This document shows positions 51,494-60,043 of a stretch of DNA of 64,000 nt, one piece after another. The stretch spans positions 3,596,001-3,660,000 of the forward strand of contig NC_019567.1 of the NCBI RefSeq assembly GCF_000317895.1. Direction: 5' to 3'. Position numbers and translations under genes: made by a program. A model generated the notes under the pieces. That model had not been told where the DNA came from and did no database searches. It saw nothing but the letters and a program-made list of their open reading frames with translations. How positions within the stretch are numbered: position 1 is the first letter of the stretch; each line of letters opens with the position of its first letter. This DNA is from Bdellovibrio bacteriovorus str. Tiberius. Its GTDB lineage: Bacteria > Bdellovibrionota > Bdellovibrionia > Bdellovibrionales > Bdellovibrionaceae.

Positions 51494-52786
51494 ATGTCAT
51501 CTAAAAACAATTATAAGTTGCTAAAACTGCTCGTTTTTTCAGGAGCTTGCCTGGTAGGCCTTTATTCTCTGTTAGGTTTTACGTCCTCTGCGGACAGCCA
51601 AGAGGTTCAAGCTCACAAGAAAATCAAATCTCAACTTGAACAGCGCACTCAGCTGGCGAAAGCCATCGGTGAAAAAGTTCGCGCCAATGATCTGCCAGAG
51701 TCTCTTAAGATCCCATGGAACGGCGAAGAACACGCTGTGAAAATGAACTACACCATCGACGACACCCTTCAGCGCGAAGCCGACCGTCTGCTGAAAGCCT
51801 ACAAGCCTGACTACGGCGCGGTCTTCATGATCGACGCAATGACCGGAGAAGTTCTGGTAATGTCGAGCTTCCAGCGTGACGATGCCGATGCTCCGAACCT
51901 GAATCTGCAAGCAACCTTCCCGGCAGCTTCCGTGTTCAAGGTTGTCACTGCCACGGCGGCAGTTGATAAAGCTGGCGTCAGCCCTGAAAGCAAAATCCGC
52001 TACAACGGCGGCGCCTACACTTTGTACAAGAAAAACGTTCTTTCTGACAAAGTGACCCGTTGGACCAACGTGATCACCCTGAAAGACGCCTTCGCCCGCT
52101 CGATCAACACCGCTTTCGGTCGTCTGAGCATCGAAAACCTGCACCCGGAAGATTTGAACGAATACGCCAACCGCTTCATGTTCAATCAGGAAATCCCCGC
52201 AGACTTCCCGGTTGAAATGGGTGTGGCTTACGTTCCACCAGGCAAAGGCTTTGAAATGGCCGAAGTGGCTTCCGGTTACAACAAAACCAACCGCATGAGC
52301 CCGGTTCAAGGCGCGATGATCGCTGCCGCTGTCGCCAACGACGGTCAAGTTGTGATCCCGTACCTTGTGCGCAATGTGACCGATGAACAAGGCGAATCCC
52401 TGTACGAGGGTTCAACTTTGAACAACGGCAACATCATGACCAAAGAATCCGCCGCAAAAGTGCGTGAGCTGATGGAAAGAACCGTTCTGGCAGGAACTTC
52501 CCGCCGTTCGTTCCGCCCGATCACCAAAGACCGCAAATTCCGCGAAATCGAAATGGGCGGTAAAACCGGTCACCTGACTGGCGACAACCCACGTGGTCGC
52601 ACTGACTGGTTCGTGGGCTACGCACAAGATGGCGAACGCAAGATCGCCGTTGCTGCCATCACCGTGAACAAAAAATTCTGGACAGTAAAATCCGCGCACT
52701 TGGGTCAATCCATGTTCCGCAAATACTTCGGCCCAGTTGTTTCGAATCAACCTAAAAACGGGCGCGTGGTTTCTTCCACCAAGTAG
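51494..52786 (+). CDS. Penicillin-binding transpeptidase
   Basis: Membrane-anchored peptidoglycan transpeptidase. A single N-terminal anchor (LLKLLVFSGACLVGLYSLLG) is followed by a short region and the transpeptidase domain with the three motifs SVFK, SIN (ARSINTAFG) and KTG (GGKTGHLTG). There is no glycosyltransferase and no large dimerization domain, so this 430-residue form is shorter than PBP2 or PBP3. ATG 51494 has a weak Shine-Dalgarno. It may act in wall growth or in prey-wall modification. The terminator lies in the repeat element that follows. Confidence 0.9.
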   Translation: MSSKNNYKLLKLLVFSGACLVGLYSLLGFTSSADSQEVQAHKKIKSQLEQRTQLAKAIGEKVRANDLPESLKIPWNGEEHAVKMNYTIDDTLQREADRLLKAYKPDYGAVFMIDAMTGEVLVMSSFQRDDADAPNLNLQATFPAASVFKVVTATAAVDKAGVSPESKIRYNGGAYTLYKKNVLSDKVTRWTNVITLKDAFARSINTAFGRLSIENLHPEDLNEYANRFMFNQEIPADFPVEMGVAYVPPGKGFEMAEVASGYNKTNRMSPVQGAMIAAAVANDGQVVIPYLVRNVTDEQGESLYEGSTLNNGNIMTKESAAKVRELMERTVLAGTSRRSFRPITKDRKFREIEMGGKTGHLTGDNPRGRTDWFVGYAQDGERKIAVAAITVNKKFWTVKSAHLGQSMFRKYFGPVVSNQPKNGRVVSSTK

Positions 52787-52798
52787 GCTCCCGGATGC

Positions 52799-52932
52799 GG
52801 CAGAGGGAGGCTAAAGCCGACCCCGCCGCTTCGAACACATCCTCGCTCTACACTATCAACGCTGGCTTCCGCCGGCGTTTTTTGTTTTCGCTGCGGAACT
52901 TGCGGCGGATTCGTCTTTATCCTCCCTCTGCC
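52799..52932 (-). repeat. Structured dispersed element, copy 1 (134 bases)
   Basis: The ends pair over about 31 bases (GGCAGAGGGAGG with CCTCCCTCTGCC, then TAAAG and CCGCCGC with four or five mismatches). Read on the minus strand, the core contains CGCAAGTTCCGC, AAAACAAAAAACGCC, GGAAGCCAGC, AGAGCGAGGATGT and CGAAGCGGC. The same series appears on the plus strand at 53438, while the outer stems of the two copies differ in sequence yet both pair. Confidence 0.82.
52860..52885 (+). terminator. Terminator of the penicillin-binding protein gene
   Basis: CGCTGGC pairs with GCCGGCG (one G-T pair) around TTCC and is followed by TTTTTTGTTTT. It lies inside repeat copy 1. Confidence 0.85.
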
Positions 52933-52996
52933 ACAACGACAGCTTGGTAGGACAATCAGATCATTTTAGGTTGGAGCGAAATTGCGCAGGAGCGCG

Positions 52997-53053
52997 ATGA
53001 GACTGCTTCGGGCGGTGAGTTTTGTGGTCTGTGAAATGCAAAAAGCGAAATGA
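52997..53053 (+). CDS. Possible 18-codon leader-type frame
   Basis: AGGAG lies 5 bases before ATG; the peptide would be MRLLRAVSFVVCEMQKAK. Its stop TGA lies inside the perfect terminator hairpin at 53040-53073, as in attenuator leaders. Too short for certainty. Confidence 0.25.
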   Translation: MRLLRAVSFVVCEMQKAK

Positions 53054-53073
53054 GCTTCCTCATTTCGCTTTTT
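53040..53073. terminator. Very strong bidirectional hairpin terminator
   Basis: AAAAAGCGAAATGAG pairs perfectly over 15 bp with CTCATTTCGCTTTTT around CTTC. Confidence 0.9.
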
Positions 53074-53111
53074 ATGGAATTTGAACCTCTTCGCTTTCCG
53101 AGGAGGTTCGA

Positions 53112-53231
53112 ATGCCGAACAAAACTTCGCAAGTTACTGTTCGTCGTTTTTTGAGAAGCTTTAAACGGATCCTAAGGCTAGTTTTGCTGGTTCTTGAGGT
53201 CCTTAAGAAGCTGCTCGATCTTTTTCAATAG
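53112..53231 (+). CDS. 39-residue amphipathic cationic peptide
   Basis: A perfect AGGAGG with a 5-base spacer precedes ATG. The peptide begins MPNKTSQVTVRRFLRSFKR and continues ILRLVLLVLEVLKKLLDLFQ: a basic N-terminal half and a leucine-rich amphipathic helix. In shape it resembles membrane-acting small toxins such as TisB, and it resembles the product at 11117 (R-F-K-I-L spacing, then E and K-L near the end). It lies between two structured elements, after a strong terminator. Expression and activity are unproven. Confidence 0.55.
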   Translation: MPNKTSQVTVRRFLRSFKRILRLVLLVLEVLKKLLDLFQ

Positions 53232-53437
53232 GCTGCTGAGGGTCCTTTGAGCTTCGCTCAACGTGTACACAACCCAAGGTAGGGTGAAAACCTGGAGAGG
53301 TTCTCGTTCATGGAGAAAGAGGCCCTTCAAAGGCCTCTGAATTGGGGAAGCTCGCCTATTTGTGCGCCAAACACAGATGTCATTGCTATTGAATTAACTA
53401 TCGGGGCAAAGAGGGCAAGATAGATTCGAGGTTCGAA

Positions 53438-53575
53438 GGAGCTTGGGAGGGGGCCTTAGGCCTCTGACGCAAGTTCCGCAAGCGAACCAAAAACCCCGTG
53501 CGGTAGCCAGCTGAAAACCCCCAAGAGCGAGGACTGTCCGAAGCGGCAGAGACCTAAGGCCCCCTTCCAAGCTCC
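53438..53575 (+). repeat. Structured dispersed element, copy 2 (138 bases)
   Basis: GGAGCTTGGGAGGGGGCCTT pairs with AAGGCCCCCTTCCAAGCTCC with one mismatch, extended by AGGCCTCT/AGAGACCT. The core CGCAAGTTCCGCAAGCGAA, CAAAAA, GCGGTAGCCAGC, AGAGCGAGGACTGT and CGAAGCGGC matches copy 1 read on the other strand. It ends 9 bases before the fxsA stop. Confidence 0.82.
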
Positions 53576-53584
53576 GGCGCAAAA

Positions 53585-54166
53585 CTAAGAGTCTTTCTTG
53601 CTCTCTTTGTCTTCGTGAGTGATTTCAAGAGGGGTGACATCAAGCACTTCTGCTTGGATTTCTCGTTCTTCGCGGACTTCTTCAAAGCCGCCGCCTTGAT
53701 TTCTGAATTCGTAGTAGCGGAAGCCGTTGTTGGCGTTGCCGTTACCCATGCCGCCCATTCCTGCACCGAAGCCGAAAGGTCCGCCGCCGAAATTAAAGAC
53801 TCGGGCTGAGCCTTGGGACATTTTTTTGGCCATGTAGGATTTGAATCTCCAAACCGCCAGGTGGCGCAGGCCTGGAATGAATAGAATGATGGCGACCACT
53901 CGGGCGAAGAAGCTTGGGATCAGGAACAACAAGCCTGATAGGAACAAGGCGCCAGAATGCAGGATCTTATTACCAGGTTGCTGCCCGCGCATCATCGAGG
54001 TTTGCAGGCTCATCAAAGCCACGCGGCCTACGGTGGTCATGATCAAAAAGCCCAGCAGGCATGGCAGCAGATACAGGCCCAGTGTGTTCAGGAAACCCCA
54101 CTCTTGCGCGGCCAGGATAAAGATCACCAGCTCTGCAATAATGAATGGAAATGGAATCATGATCAT
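53585..54166 (-). CDS. fxsA: FxsA-family membrane protein
   Basis: Inner-membrane protein of the FxsA family; E. coli FxsA affects exclusion of phage T7 by F plasmids. Three to four membrane segments occupy residues 1-110 (PFPFIIAELVIFILAAQEWG, LGLYLLPCLLGFLIMTTVG, LFLSGLLFLIPSFFARVVAI). A cytoplasmic glycine/asparagine-rich stretch and an acidic tail follow. The 193 residues fit. It lies 16 bases downstream of the exonuclease gene, on the same strand, and is likely cotranscribed. Confidence 0.9.
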   Translation of the reverse strand: MIMIPFPFIIAELVIFILAAQEWGFLNTLGLYLLPCLLGFLIMTTVGRVALMSLQTSMMRGQQPGNKILHSGALFLSGLLFLIPSFFARVVAIILFIPGLRHLAVWRFKSYMAKKMSQGSARVFNFGGGPFGFGAGMGGMGNGNANNGFRYYEFRNQGGGFEEVREEREIQAEVLDVTPLEITHEDKESKKDS

Positions 54167-54182
54167 TTATGGACCCCTTTTT

Positions 54183-54950
54183 CTAGATATCCAAAGTGGC
54201 TACGACCGGGCAGTGGTCCGAGCCTTCAACTTGGTCGAGAATATCTGCTGAAGCCAGGTATTTCTCAAGGCCTTTTGAGATACAGATATAGTCAATTCTC
54301 CAGCCGCGGTTTGAAATGCGCGCCATTTGGCGATAATCCCACCAGGAGTAACGCTTTGCTTCGGACGGCTTGAAATAACGGAAGGTGTCGATGAAACCAA
54401 GGTCCACAAATGAATCAAACCAAGCACGCTCTTCCGGGAAGAAACCGCTGACTTTGGACAGACGGACAGGATCATGGACGTCAATGGCCTCGTGAGCCAC
54501 GTTATAGTCCCCGACAACAACGATCTGGCGACCGGTCGCAAGTTTTTCTTTCAGATGCACATTCAGATCTTTCAAAAACTGCTGTTTGAAATTGTGACGA
54601 ACATCTCCAGATCCCCCATTCGGGAAATAGATGTTGTACAGATCAAAAGGGCCGTGATCAGAGACGATGATTCGGCCTTCTGACTGGTATTCAGAAATGC
54701 CCCAGCCGTATTCCACGCTTTTGGGTTCTTCATTCACAAAAGTCGCAACGCCTGAATAACCTTTCTTAACAGCCGAGGACCAGTATGAATGCATCCACGT
54801 CAGTTTCTTCAGTTCGTTTTCAACCTGATCAATGTGAGCTTTTGTCTCCTGAATACAGAAAATATCCGGCTTTTCTGTGTTCACAAAATCAAGAAGACCT
54901 TTCTTGTGACAAGCCCTAATTCCATTCACATTCCAAGAGATGATTTTCAC
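54183..54950 (-). CDS. xth: Exodeoxyribonuclease III / AP endonuclease
   Basis: Cuts DNA at abasic sites and trims 3' ends in repair. The 255 residues show the EEP-fold motifs: SWNVNGIRACHKKG, IFCIQETKA with the metal Glu, VVGDYNVAHEAIDVHDP, RIDYICIS and the catalytic GSDHCPV. GTG start at 54950 with AAGGAG upstream. It is divergent from the peroxiredoxin gene, so both may respond to oxidative stress (inference). Confidence 0.93.
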   Translation of the reverse strand: MKIISWNVNGIRACHKKGLLDFVNTEKPDIFCIQETKAHIDQVENELKKLTWMHSYWSSAVKKGYSGVATFVNEEPKSVEYGWGISEYQSEGRIIVSDHGPFDLYNIYFPNGGSGDVRHNFKQQFLKDLNVHLKEKLATGRQIVVVGDYNVAHEAIDVHDPVRLSKVSGFFPEERAWFDSFVDLGFIDTFRYFKPSEAKRYSWWDYRQMARISNRGWRIDYICISKGLEKYLASADILDQVEGSDHCPVVATLDI

Positions 54951-55010
54951 AGTTTCTCCTTGAGTTTCCACACCATCAAAGGCATCAATTAATAGCAAGG
55001 AGACACATCT

Positions 55011-55538
55011 ATGCCAATGATTAATCAACCCGCTCCGCACTTTGCAGCTCAGGCTGTATTTGATGGCGGTGAAGTTAAAGATATTTCACTGAACGATTTC
55101 AAAGGTAAATGGGTGATCCTGTTCTTCTATCCTCTGGATTTCACTTTCGTATGCCCGACTGAACTGACTCAGTTCCGCGAGCACCTGAAAGAGTTCCAGA
55201 ATGCCGGCGCCACTGTTATTGGCTGCAGTGTGGATTCCGTTCATTCTCACAAACGCTGGTTGCGTGATGATCTGGGCAACCTGGGTTATCCGCTGATGGC
55301 CGATCTGACTAAACGTATTTCTCGTGATTACGGCGTGCTGTTTGAAGATCGTGGTATCGCGACCCGCGGTACTTTCATCATCGATCCTGATCAAAAAATC
55401 CAGTACATGGGCATCCACAATACATCTGTGGGTCGTGACGCCAAAGAAATCCTGCGCGTGCTTCAGGGCTGCCAGACTGGCGAGCTTTGCCAGGCCGGCT
55501 GGAAAGCGGGCGATGAACACATCACCCCGTTGAAATAA
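55011..55538 (+). CDS. ahpC: Typical 2-Cys peroxiredoxin
   Basis: Reduces peroxides. Peroxidatic Cys48 lies in FTFVCPTEL and the resolving cysteine in GELCQAGWKAG near the C terminus. SVDSVHSHKRW and RGTFIIDPDQKIQ are conserved in the AhpC/Prx1 group. 175 residues, somewhat shorter than AhpC (187). AAGGAG precedes ATG. It is followed after 2 bases by an ATP-grasp-like gene; no ahpF is present. Confidence 0.94.
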   Translation: MPMINQPAPHFAAQAVFDGGEVKDISLNDFKGKWVILFFYPLDFTFVCPTELTQFREHLKEFQNAGATVIGCSVDSVHSHKRWLRDDLGNLGYPLMADLTKRISRDYGVLFEDRGIATRGTFIIDPDQKIQYMGIHNTSVGRDAKEILRVLQGCQTGELCQAGWKAGDEHITPLK

Positions 55539-55540
55539 CC

Positions 55541-56704
55541 ATGAATTTGAAGGCTGACTATATCCAGCAGCTTCGTTCTTCTTACAAGGGGCTTGAAAAA
55601 GAGCCCCTTGAGGACTTTGTTTCCGAAAATCTGATTTCTCCGTTCGCCGTGACCCTGTCCCCGAACGTGATTCAGAAGGCGCAAAAGATTATCTCTGCTT
55701 TGTACAACATGCGCCAGCAACCGTCGTATCTTGCCCACTATCAGAATCTGATTGCCGAAAAAGGCCTGAAAGACCCGGGCAACAAATCCATCATGATGAG
55801 CTATGATTTTCACCTGGACGAGCATCAGAACCTGAAGCTCATCGAAGTGAACACCAACGCCGCGTTCCTGATTCTGGGTTATGAAATGTACCGCATGAAG
55901 GGTCATTCCCTGGCGGTTCCTGATTTCAATCCTGAAGAAATCCGCCGTTCTATTGAAACTGAGATGGCACTTCAGGGCAAGAAGACCGGACCAGGCTTTA
56001 AAGTGGCGATCACCGACGATGCACCATCTCAGCAAAGACTGTATGTCGAGTTCCTGGCTTACAATGAACTGTTCAAATCCTTCGGCTGGGATTCCCGCAT
56101 TGTCGATTATCGCGAGCTTTACAAGGACTTCCATCCGGACTTTATCTACAACCGTCACACAGACTTTTTCCTGACCGAACCTTCCAGTTCTATTTTGCGT
56201 GAAAAGTTCCTGAATCGTGATGTGTGTCTGTCACCAAATCCATTTGAATATCTGATGCTGGCCGACAAGCAGCGTCTGATTGACTGGGGCACCCCGGGCT
56301 TCCTTGAAGGTCAGGGTCTTGCTGGTGAAGATCTGAATCTGGTTCGCACGGCGGTGCCGGAATCCTTCGATATCAGCACCAACCGCGCTGATGAAATCTG
56401 GGCCAGCCGCAAAAAGTACTTCTTTAAACCGAAGAACGCCTTCGGCTCCAAGCAGTCCTATCGTGGCGGCACTATCAGTCGCAGCACCTATGAGAAAATC
56501 GTGGGTCAGGATATGATTGCGCAAGAATACATGCCGGCTCCAGAGCAGACCTTTGAAACGCCCGAAGGTCCACAAACCTTCAAGTATGATCTGCGCTGTT
56601 ATGCTTATCAGGGCCGTATGCAGCTGGTTCTGGCAAGAATCTATCAGGGACAGGTCACAAACCTGCGCACCCCTTACGGTGGCTTTGCCACGGTGAAATT
56701 CTAG
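55541..56704 (+). CDS. ATP-grasp-like protein of unknown substrate
   Basis: A 387-residue cytoplasmic protein 2 bases after ahpC. The pattern DFHLDEHQNLKLIEVNTNAA (metal-binding E-x-N in the middle), KKYFFKPKNAFGSKQSYRGG (nucleotide-binding lysine and glycine loop) and the final LRTPYGGFATVKF suggests a circularly permuted ATP-grasp ligase, as in glutathionylspermidine synthase-like proteins. No substrate can be named. Coupling with a peroxiredoxin makes synthesis of a small thiol or peptide conjugate an attractive guess. Confidence 0.7.
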   Translation: MNLKADYIQQLRSSYKGLEKEPLEDFVSENLISPFAVTLSPNVIQKAQKIISALYNMRQQPSYLAHYQNLIAEKGLKDPGNKSIMMSYDFHLDEHQNLKLIEVNTNAAFLILGYEMYRMKGHSLAVPDFNPEEIRRSIETEMALQGKKTGPGFKVAITDDAPSQQRLYVEFLAYNELFKSFGWDSRIVDYRELYKDFHPDFIYNRHTDFFLTEPSSSILREKFLNRDVCLSPNPFEYLMLADKQRLIDWGTPGFLEGQGLAGEDLNLVRTAVPESFDISTNRADEIWASRKKYFFKPKNAFGSKQSYRGGTISRSTYEKIVGQDMIAQEYMPAPEQTFETPEGPQTFKYDLRCYAYQGRMQLVLARIYQGQVTNLRTPYGGFATVKF

Positions 56705-57390
56705 AACGTCTTTTTAGAGCGAATCCACAGACGCAGCGGCGTCAGTTCTTTTTCCGTCAAACCGACAAAATGCACCTGGATCTTGAAAAAGGTCTCAGTC
56801 GCGGTCTTGGTTTCTTCGCAGGCGGTAATTCGCAACGGCACCTTGCTGATGCCAATATCTTCGTAAAGACTGCTGGATATTCGGGTCACCATTCCCAAAG
56901 GCATCGGGATGTTGGACTTGATGGTCATACCAAGCTCGGACACGGCCATGATTTCCGTCTTGGTTTCCCATTCGGCCTTCGCGTGCACCGGGGCCTCGAC
57001 AAAGTGAGCCGTGTCCTTTTCACTTTTCGCCAGCAGGTTTTGAATCTTGGCCGAAAGCAATTCCGGATCCACGGGCTTCACCACATAGTCGTTGGCGCCG
57101 GATTCGATGCCTCGTTCGATATCGGCTTTTTCCCGCTTCCCGGTCAGCAGAATCACTGGCAATTGTGCCAGTTGGGGATTGCTGCGCACGGTGCGGATCA
57201 GTGCATAGCCGGTCGCTCCGCCGGGCATGATTGCATCGGTGATCATCAGGTCGAAATGTTCATTGGTCAGCTTGTCCAAAGCATCAATGGAATTCATGCA
57301 GGACGTGACCAGGTGATTGTCCTTGATCAACAGGGCCTCTAAAGTCAGTAACACACTTTTTTGATCATCCACGATCAGTATTTTAGCCAT
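56701..57390 (-). CDS. Response regulator with PilZ-like output domain
   Basis: Receiver domain at 1-125 with DD at 8-9, phosphoacceptor Asp52 (ITDAIMPGG), Thr in LLTGK and Lys in VVKPVD. Residues about 140-229 resemble a PilZ domain (MAVSELGMTIKSNIPMPLG), but I do not see the RxxxR c-di-GMP motif, so it may not bind the nucleotide. It starts one base after the hybrid kinase stop, so the kinase is probably its partner. Its stop overlaps the convergent ATP-grasp gene by 4 bases. Confidence 0.85.
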   Translation of the reverse strand: MAKILIVDDQKSVLLTLEALLIKDNHLVTSCMNSIDALDKLTNEHFDLMITDAIMPGGATGYALIRTVRSNPQLAQLPVILLTGKREKADIERGIESGANDYVVKPVDPELLSAKIQNLLAKSEKDTAHFVEAPVHAKAEWETKTEIMAVSELGMTIKSNIPMPLGMVTRISSSLYEDIGISKVPLRITACEETKTATETFFKIQVHFVGLTEKELTPLRLWIRSKKTF

Positions 57391-57391
57391 C

Positions 57392-59908
57392 TTATGCCGC
57401 CCTCACTCTGGAGGAGTATGTCTTTAACTCCGAAAGACTTTCAAAAAACTTGCGTTCGGTTTGTTTCAGCAAAAACTCTGCTTCGGTAAAGTCCTGCAGA
57501 TCTTCCAGCTTCTGACAAAGCTCGGACACCTGCTTGGCTCCCAAAGTCGCCGCGCTGGATTTCAGGGCGTGCGCGGATTCAGAAACCTTTTCCAGATTTC
57601 TGCTTTCAATGCCCTCGCGGATTTCGTGCAACAACACGGGGCCTGACTGCTCCAGATCCTCGATCAGCACTTCCGTCAGACTGCGGTCGTGTGAAATCAG
57701 ATCCTTCAGACTTTCCAAAGCTTTCAGATCCAGATTTTTCTCGGACGGTTTCAACCAGCGGTGCAAGGTCTCGATCAGTTTATGAAGCTCCAGAGGCTTC
57801 GTCAAAAAGTCGTCCATGCCTGCTTCATAGCAGCTCTTTCGTTCACCACTGGTGCCCTCGGCAGTGAGCGCCACCACCGGGGTTTTGCGGCCCAGGGTGT
57901 TTTCCAACAGGCGAAGCTGTTTTGTCGCTTCATAGCCATTCATCACTGGCATCTGGCAGTCCATAAAGATCAAGTCATAGGATTTACTGCGGGCCTTTTC
58001 CAAAGCGATCTGACCATTGCCAGCGATTTCAACTTTCAATCCCAGTTTGGTCAGATAACTTTCGGCCACCCGCTGATTGACGATCTGATCTTCAGCGACC
58101 AGCACATGGCCTGAGAAAATCTTGGCAAAACGAACCTCTGAACTTTGCGGCTGCACTTCGCCCGCACATTCTTCAAGGTTCACCATAAACCAGAAGTTCG
58201 ATCCCACACCCGGCACACTTTCAACACCGATATCGCCACCCATCAAATCCACAAGCTGCTTACAGATGGAAAGGCCCAGACCGGTACCGCCAAATTTCAT
58301 TCCGGCCTTGGCCTGGAAGTACTTTTGGAACAACGAGCGCTTTTCATGCTCTTGCAGTCCCTGTCCGGTGTCTTTCACTTCAAACAACAAAGCGGTCTTT
58401 CCGTCGTTGTCGCCACGGCTGGAAACTTCCAGACGCACGAAGCCTTTTTCCGTGAACTTCACTGCATTCCCCATCAGATTCACCAGAATCTGGCGCAGGC
58501 GTCCGGCATCGGCGCGGTAATGCCACAGGTTCTTGCCATCAAAGCGGCACTCAAGGCCGATGTTTTTTTCAGCCACCGTGGGCTTGAACATTTCCATCAC
58601 GTCTTCAACCAAGAACTGCAAATCCAAAGGCTGCGGATCCAGACGGATCTTGCCCGCTTCGATTTTTGAATGATCCAAAAGATCATTGATCAGCATCAAC
58701 AGGGATTCTGCCGAGCGTTTGATATTTCCGACATAATCGGTTTGCTCCGGATTCAGATGCGTGTCCGCCAAAAGAGTCGTCATCCCGATCACACCATTCA
58801 TGGGCGTACGGATTTCATGGCTCATCGCCGCCAGGAAGTCCGATTTTTTCTGAGACGCTTCCAAAGCCGCTTCACGGGCGCGGATCCATTCCTGCTCAAC
58901 CATCTTGCGACGGCTGATATCCTTAAACACAATCAAGGCGCCAGAGATACCGCCGTCGATGTCGTTCAATGGACGGCTGGAAAGGGAAATATAGATCCCC
59001 TCGGGATGTTCAGTGTTTTGAACAAATATTTCCAGATCATCCACACGGTCCCCGCTAAGCGCACGATACAGCGGCAGCTCTTTGCGTGTGAATGGACGAC
59101 CTTCTGCCTGACTAAAGAATCCCAACTGTTCCACACTGGAATCGGTCGAAATCTCCTTGATCTTGGATCCGATGATTCTTTGCGCGGCCGCATTATAGTG
59201 GGTGAACCAGCCATTCTGATCCACGACGATCAGGGCCTCACTCATACTGTTCAGGATGGTGTCCAGCAAAATGGATTTCCCCTGAAGCAAGTCCACAGCC
59301 TTGCGGGTTTCGTGCTGTTCTTTTCTTTGCAGAACACGGCTGACAATGATCAACGTAATCGCCGCACACAACCCCACCAGGAAGTTCTGGCCTTCTTTGG
59401 TGGGTTTGAATTTGATCGCGGGCGCAGATGCCGCCTGCATTTCAACCATCTGATGACGAATCTGATAGCGGGTCTTATCCAAGGACTCTTCGGTCTGGGC
59501 CGGACGACGCTGTGGATTCATCACTTGGGTGTTGGCTGTTTCAATGTGCGCACGGATCAGGTGTCCCAGCTTCACCGCCATGGCGTGCTCCCGGGGCTTG
59601 TTGCGCACCAGTTGCGACATTCTTGCCAGCTGCCCGTTTAACGAGGTGATTTCGCTGTTATAGGACTGCAGATCGGCGGACTGACGGGACGCCAGGAATC
59701 GGTCCTGCGCCGCTTCGGCACGCACCAGAATCTGCTCTGTTGTGCGAAGCACTTCGGTCATTTCATTGGAAGGTCTTTCGGAGTACTGGCTCAGCTTTAA
59801 AAGCTCCGGACGCTGGAATGTGAGGAACCCCAGCCCGATTAATCCAATCAGACCGAATTCGACTCCAAAGCGTGTCAGCAGATTTTTAAGGAACGATGCT
59901 GAGCCCAT
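57392..59908 (-). CDS. Hybrid sensor histidine kinase (PAS-HisKA-ATPase-receiver-Hpt)
   Basis: An 838-residue membrane kinase. Two membrane helices (about 15-32 and 175-192) enclose a periplasmic helical sensor. Then: PAS about 212-335 (NSMSEALIVVDQNGWFTHYN), HisKA with His364 (AAMSHEIRTPMNG), HATPase about 430-570 (GTGLGLSICKQLV), receiver about 590-715 (DLIFMDCQMPVMNG) and Hpt about 745-838 with His in AHALKSSAAT. The tripartite relay would pass phosphate via the Hpt to a separate regulator, plausibly the PilZ-like protein encoded next. Confidence 0.93.
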   Translation of the reverse strand: MGSASFLKNLLTRFGVEFGLIGLIGLGFLTFQRPELLKLSQYSERPSNEMTEVLRTTEQILVRAEAAQDRFLASRQSADLQSYNSEITSLNGQLARMSQLVRNKPREHAMAVKLGHLIRAHIETANTQVMNPQRRPAQTEESLDKTRYQIRHQMVEMQAASAPAIKFKPTKEGQNFLVGLCAAITLIIVSRVLQRKEQHETRKAVDLLQGKSILLDTILNSMSEALIVVDQNGWFTHYNAAAQRIIGSKIKEISTDSSVEQLGFFSQAEGRPFTRKELPLYRALSGDRVDDLEIFVQNTEHPEGIYISLSSRPLNDIDGGISGALIVFKDISRRKMVEQEWIRAREAALEASQKKSDFLAAMSHEIRTPMNGVIGMTTLLADTHLNPEQTDYVGNIKRSAESLLMLINDLLDHSKIEAGKIRLDPQPLDLQFLVEDVMEMFKPTVAEKNIGLECRFDGKNLWHYRADAGRLRQILVNLMGNAVKFTEKGFVRLEVSSRGDNDGKTALLFEVKDTGQGLQEHEKRSLFQKYFQAKAGMKFGGTGLGLSICKQLVDLMGGDIGVESVPGVGSNFWFMVNLEECAGEVQPQSSEVRFAKIFSGHVLVAEDQIVNQRVAESYLTKLGLKVEIAGNGQIALEKARSKSYDLIFMDCQMPVMNGYEATKQLRLLENTLGRKTPVVALTAEGTSGERKSCYEAGMDDFLTKPLELHKLIETLHRWLKPSEKNLDLKALESLKDLISHDRSLTEVLIEDLEQSGPVLLHEIREGIESRNLEKVSESAHALKSSAATLGAKQVSELCQKLEDLQDFTEAEFLLKQTERKFFESLSELKTYSSRVRAA

Positions 59909-60043
59909 ATGTACTTATCGGCTTTTGGATCTCAGCATGAAGCAGAAATCCGAGCTGTCGAAACCTTTGGCAGTTTCACCAACATTTTCCCGGACCAAGA
60001 AAATCTCTCTGTGTTATCCTGTGAACCGTACGAGGTGGTGGGT

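Noticed and set aside
53101-53120. GGTTCGAATGCC as the T-arm of a tRNA
   Set aside because: No acceptor stem or anticodon arm can be folded around it.
53310-53423. 37-codon frame starting MEKEALQRPL with GGAGAGG upstream
   Set aside because: The frame runs through an AGAGGCC/GGCCTCT hairpin and has no recognisable pattern; a moderate ribosome binding site alone is not enough.
52799-53575. Known c-di-GMP riboswitch RNA, which is abundant in Bdellovibrio
   Set aside because: The conserved GEMM core and tetraloop-receptor segments are not present in these elements or elsewhere that I could see.
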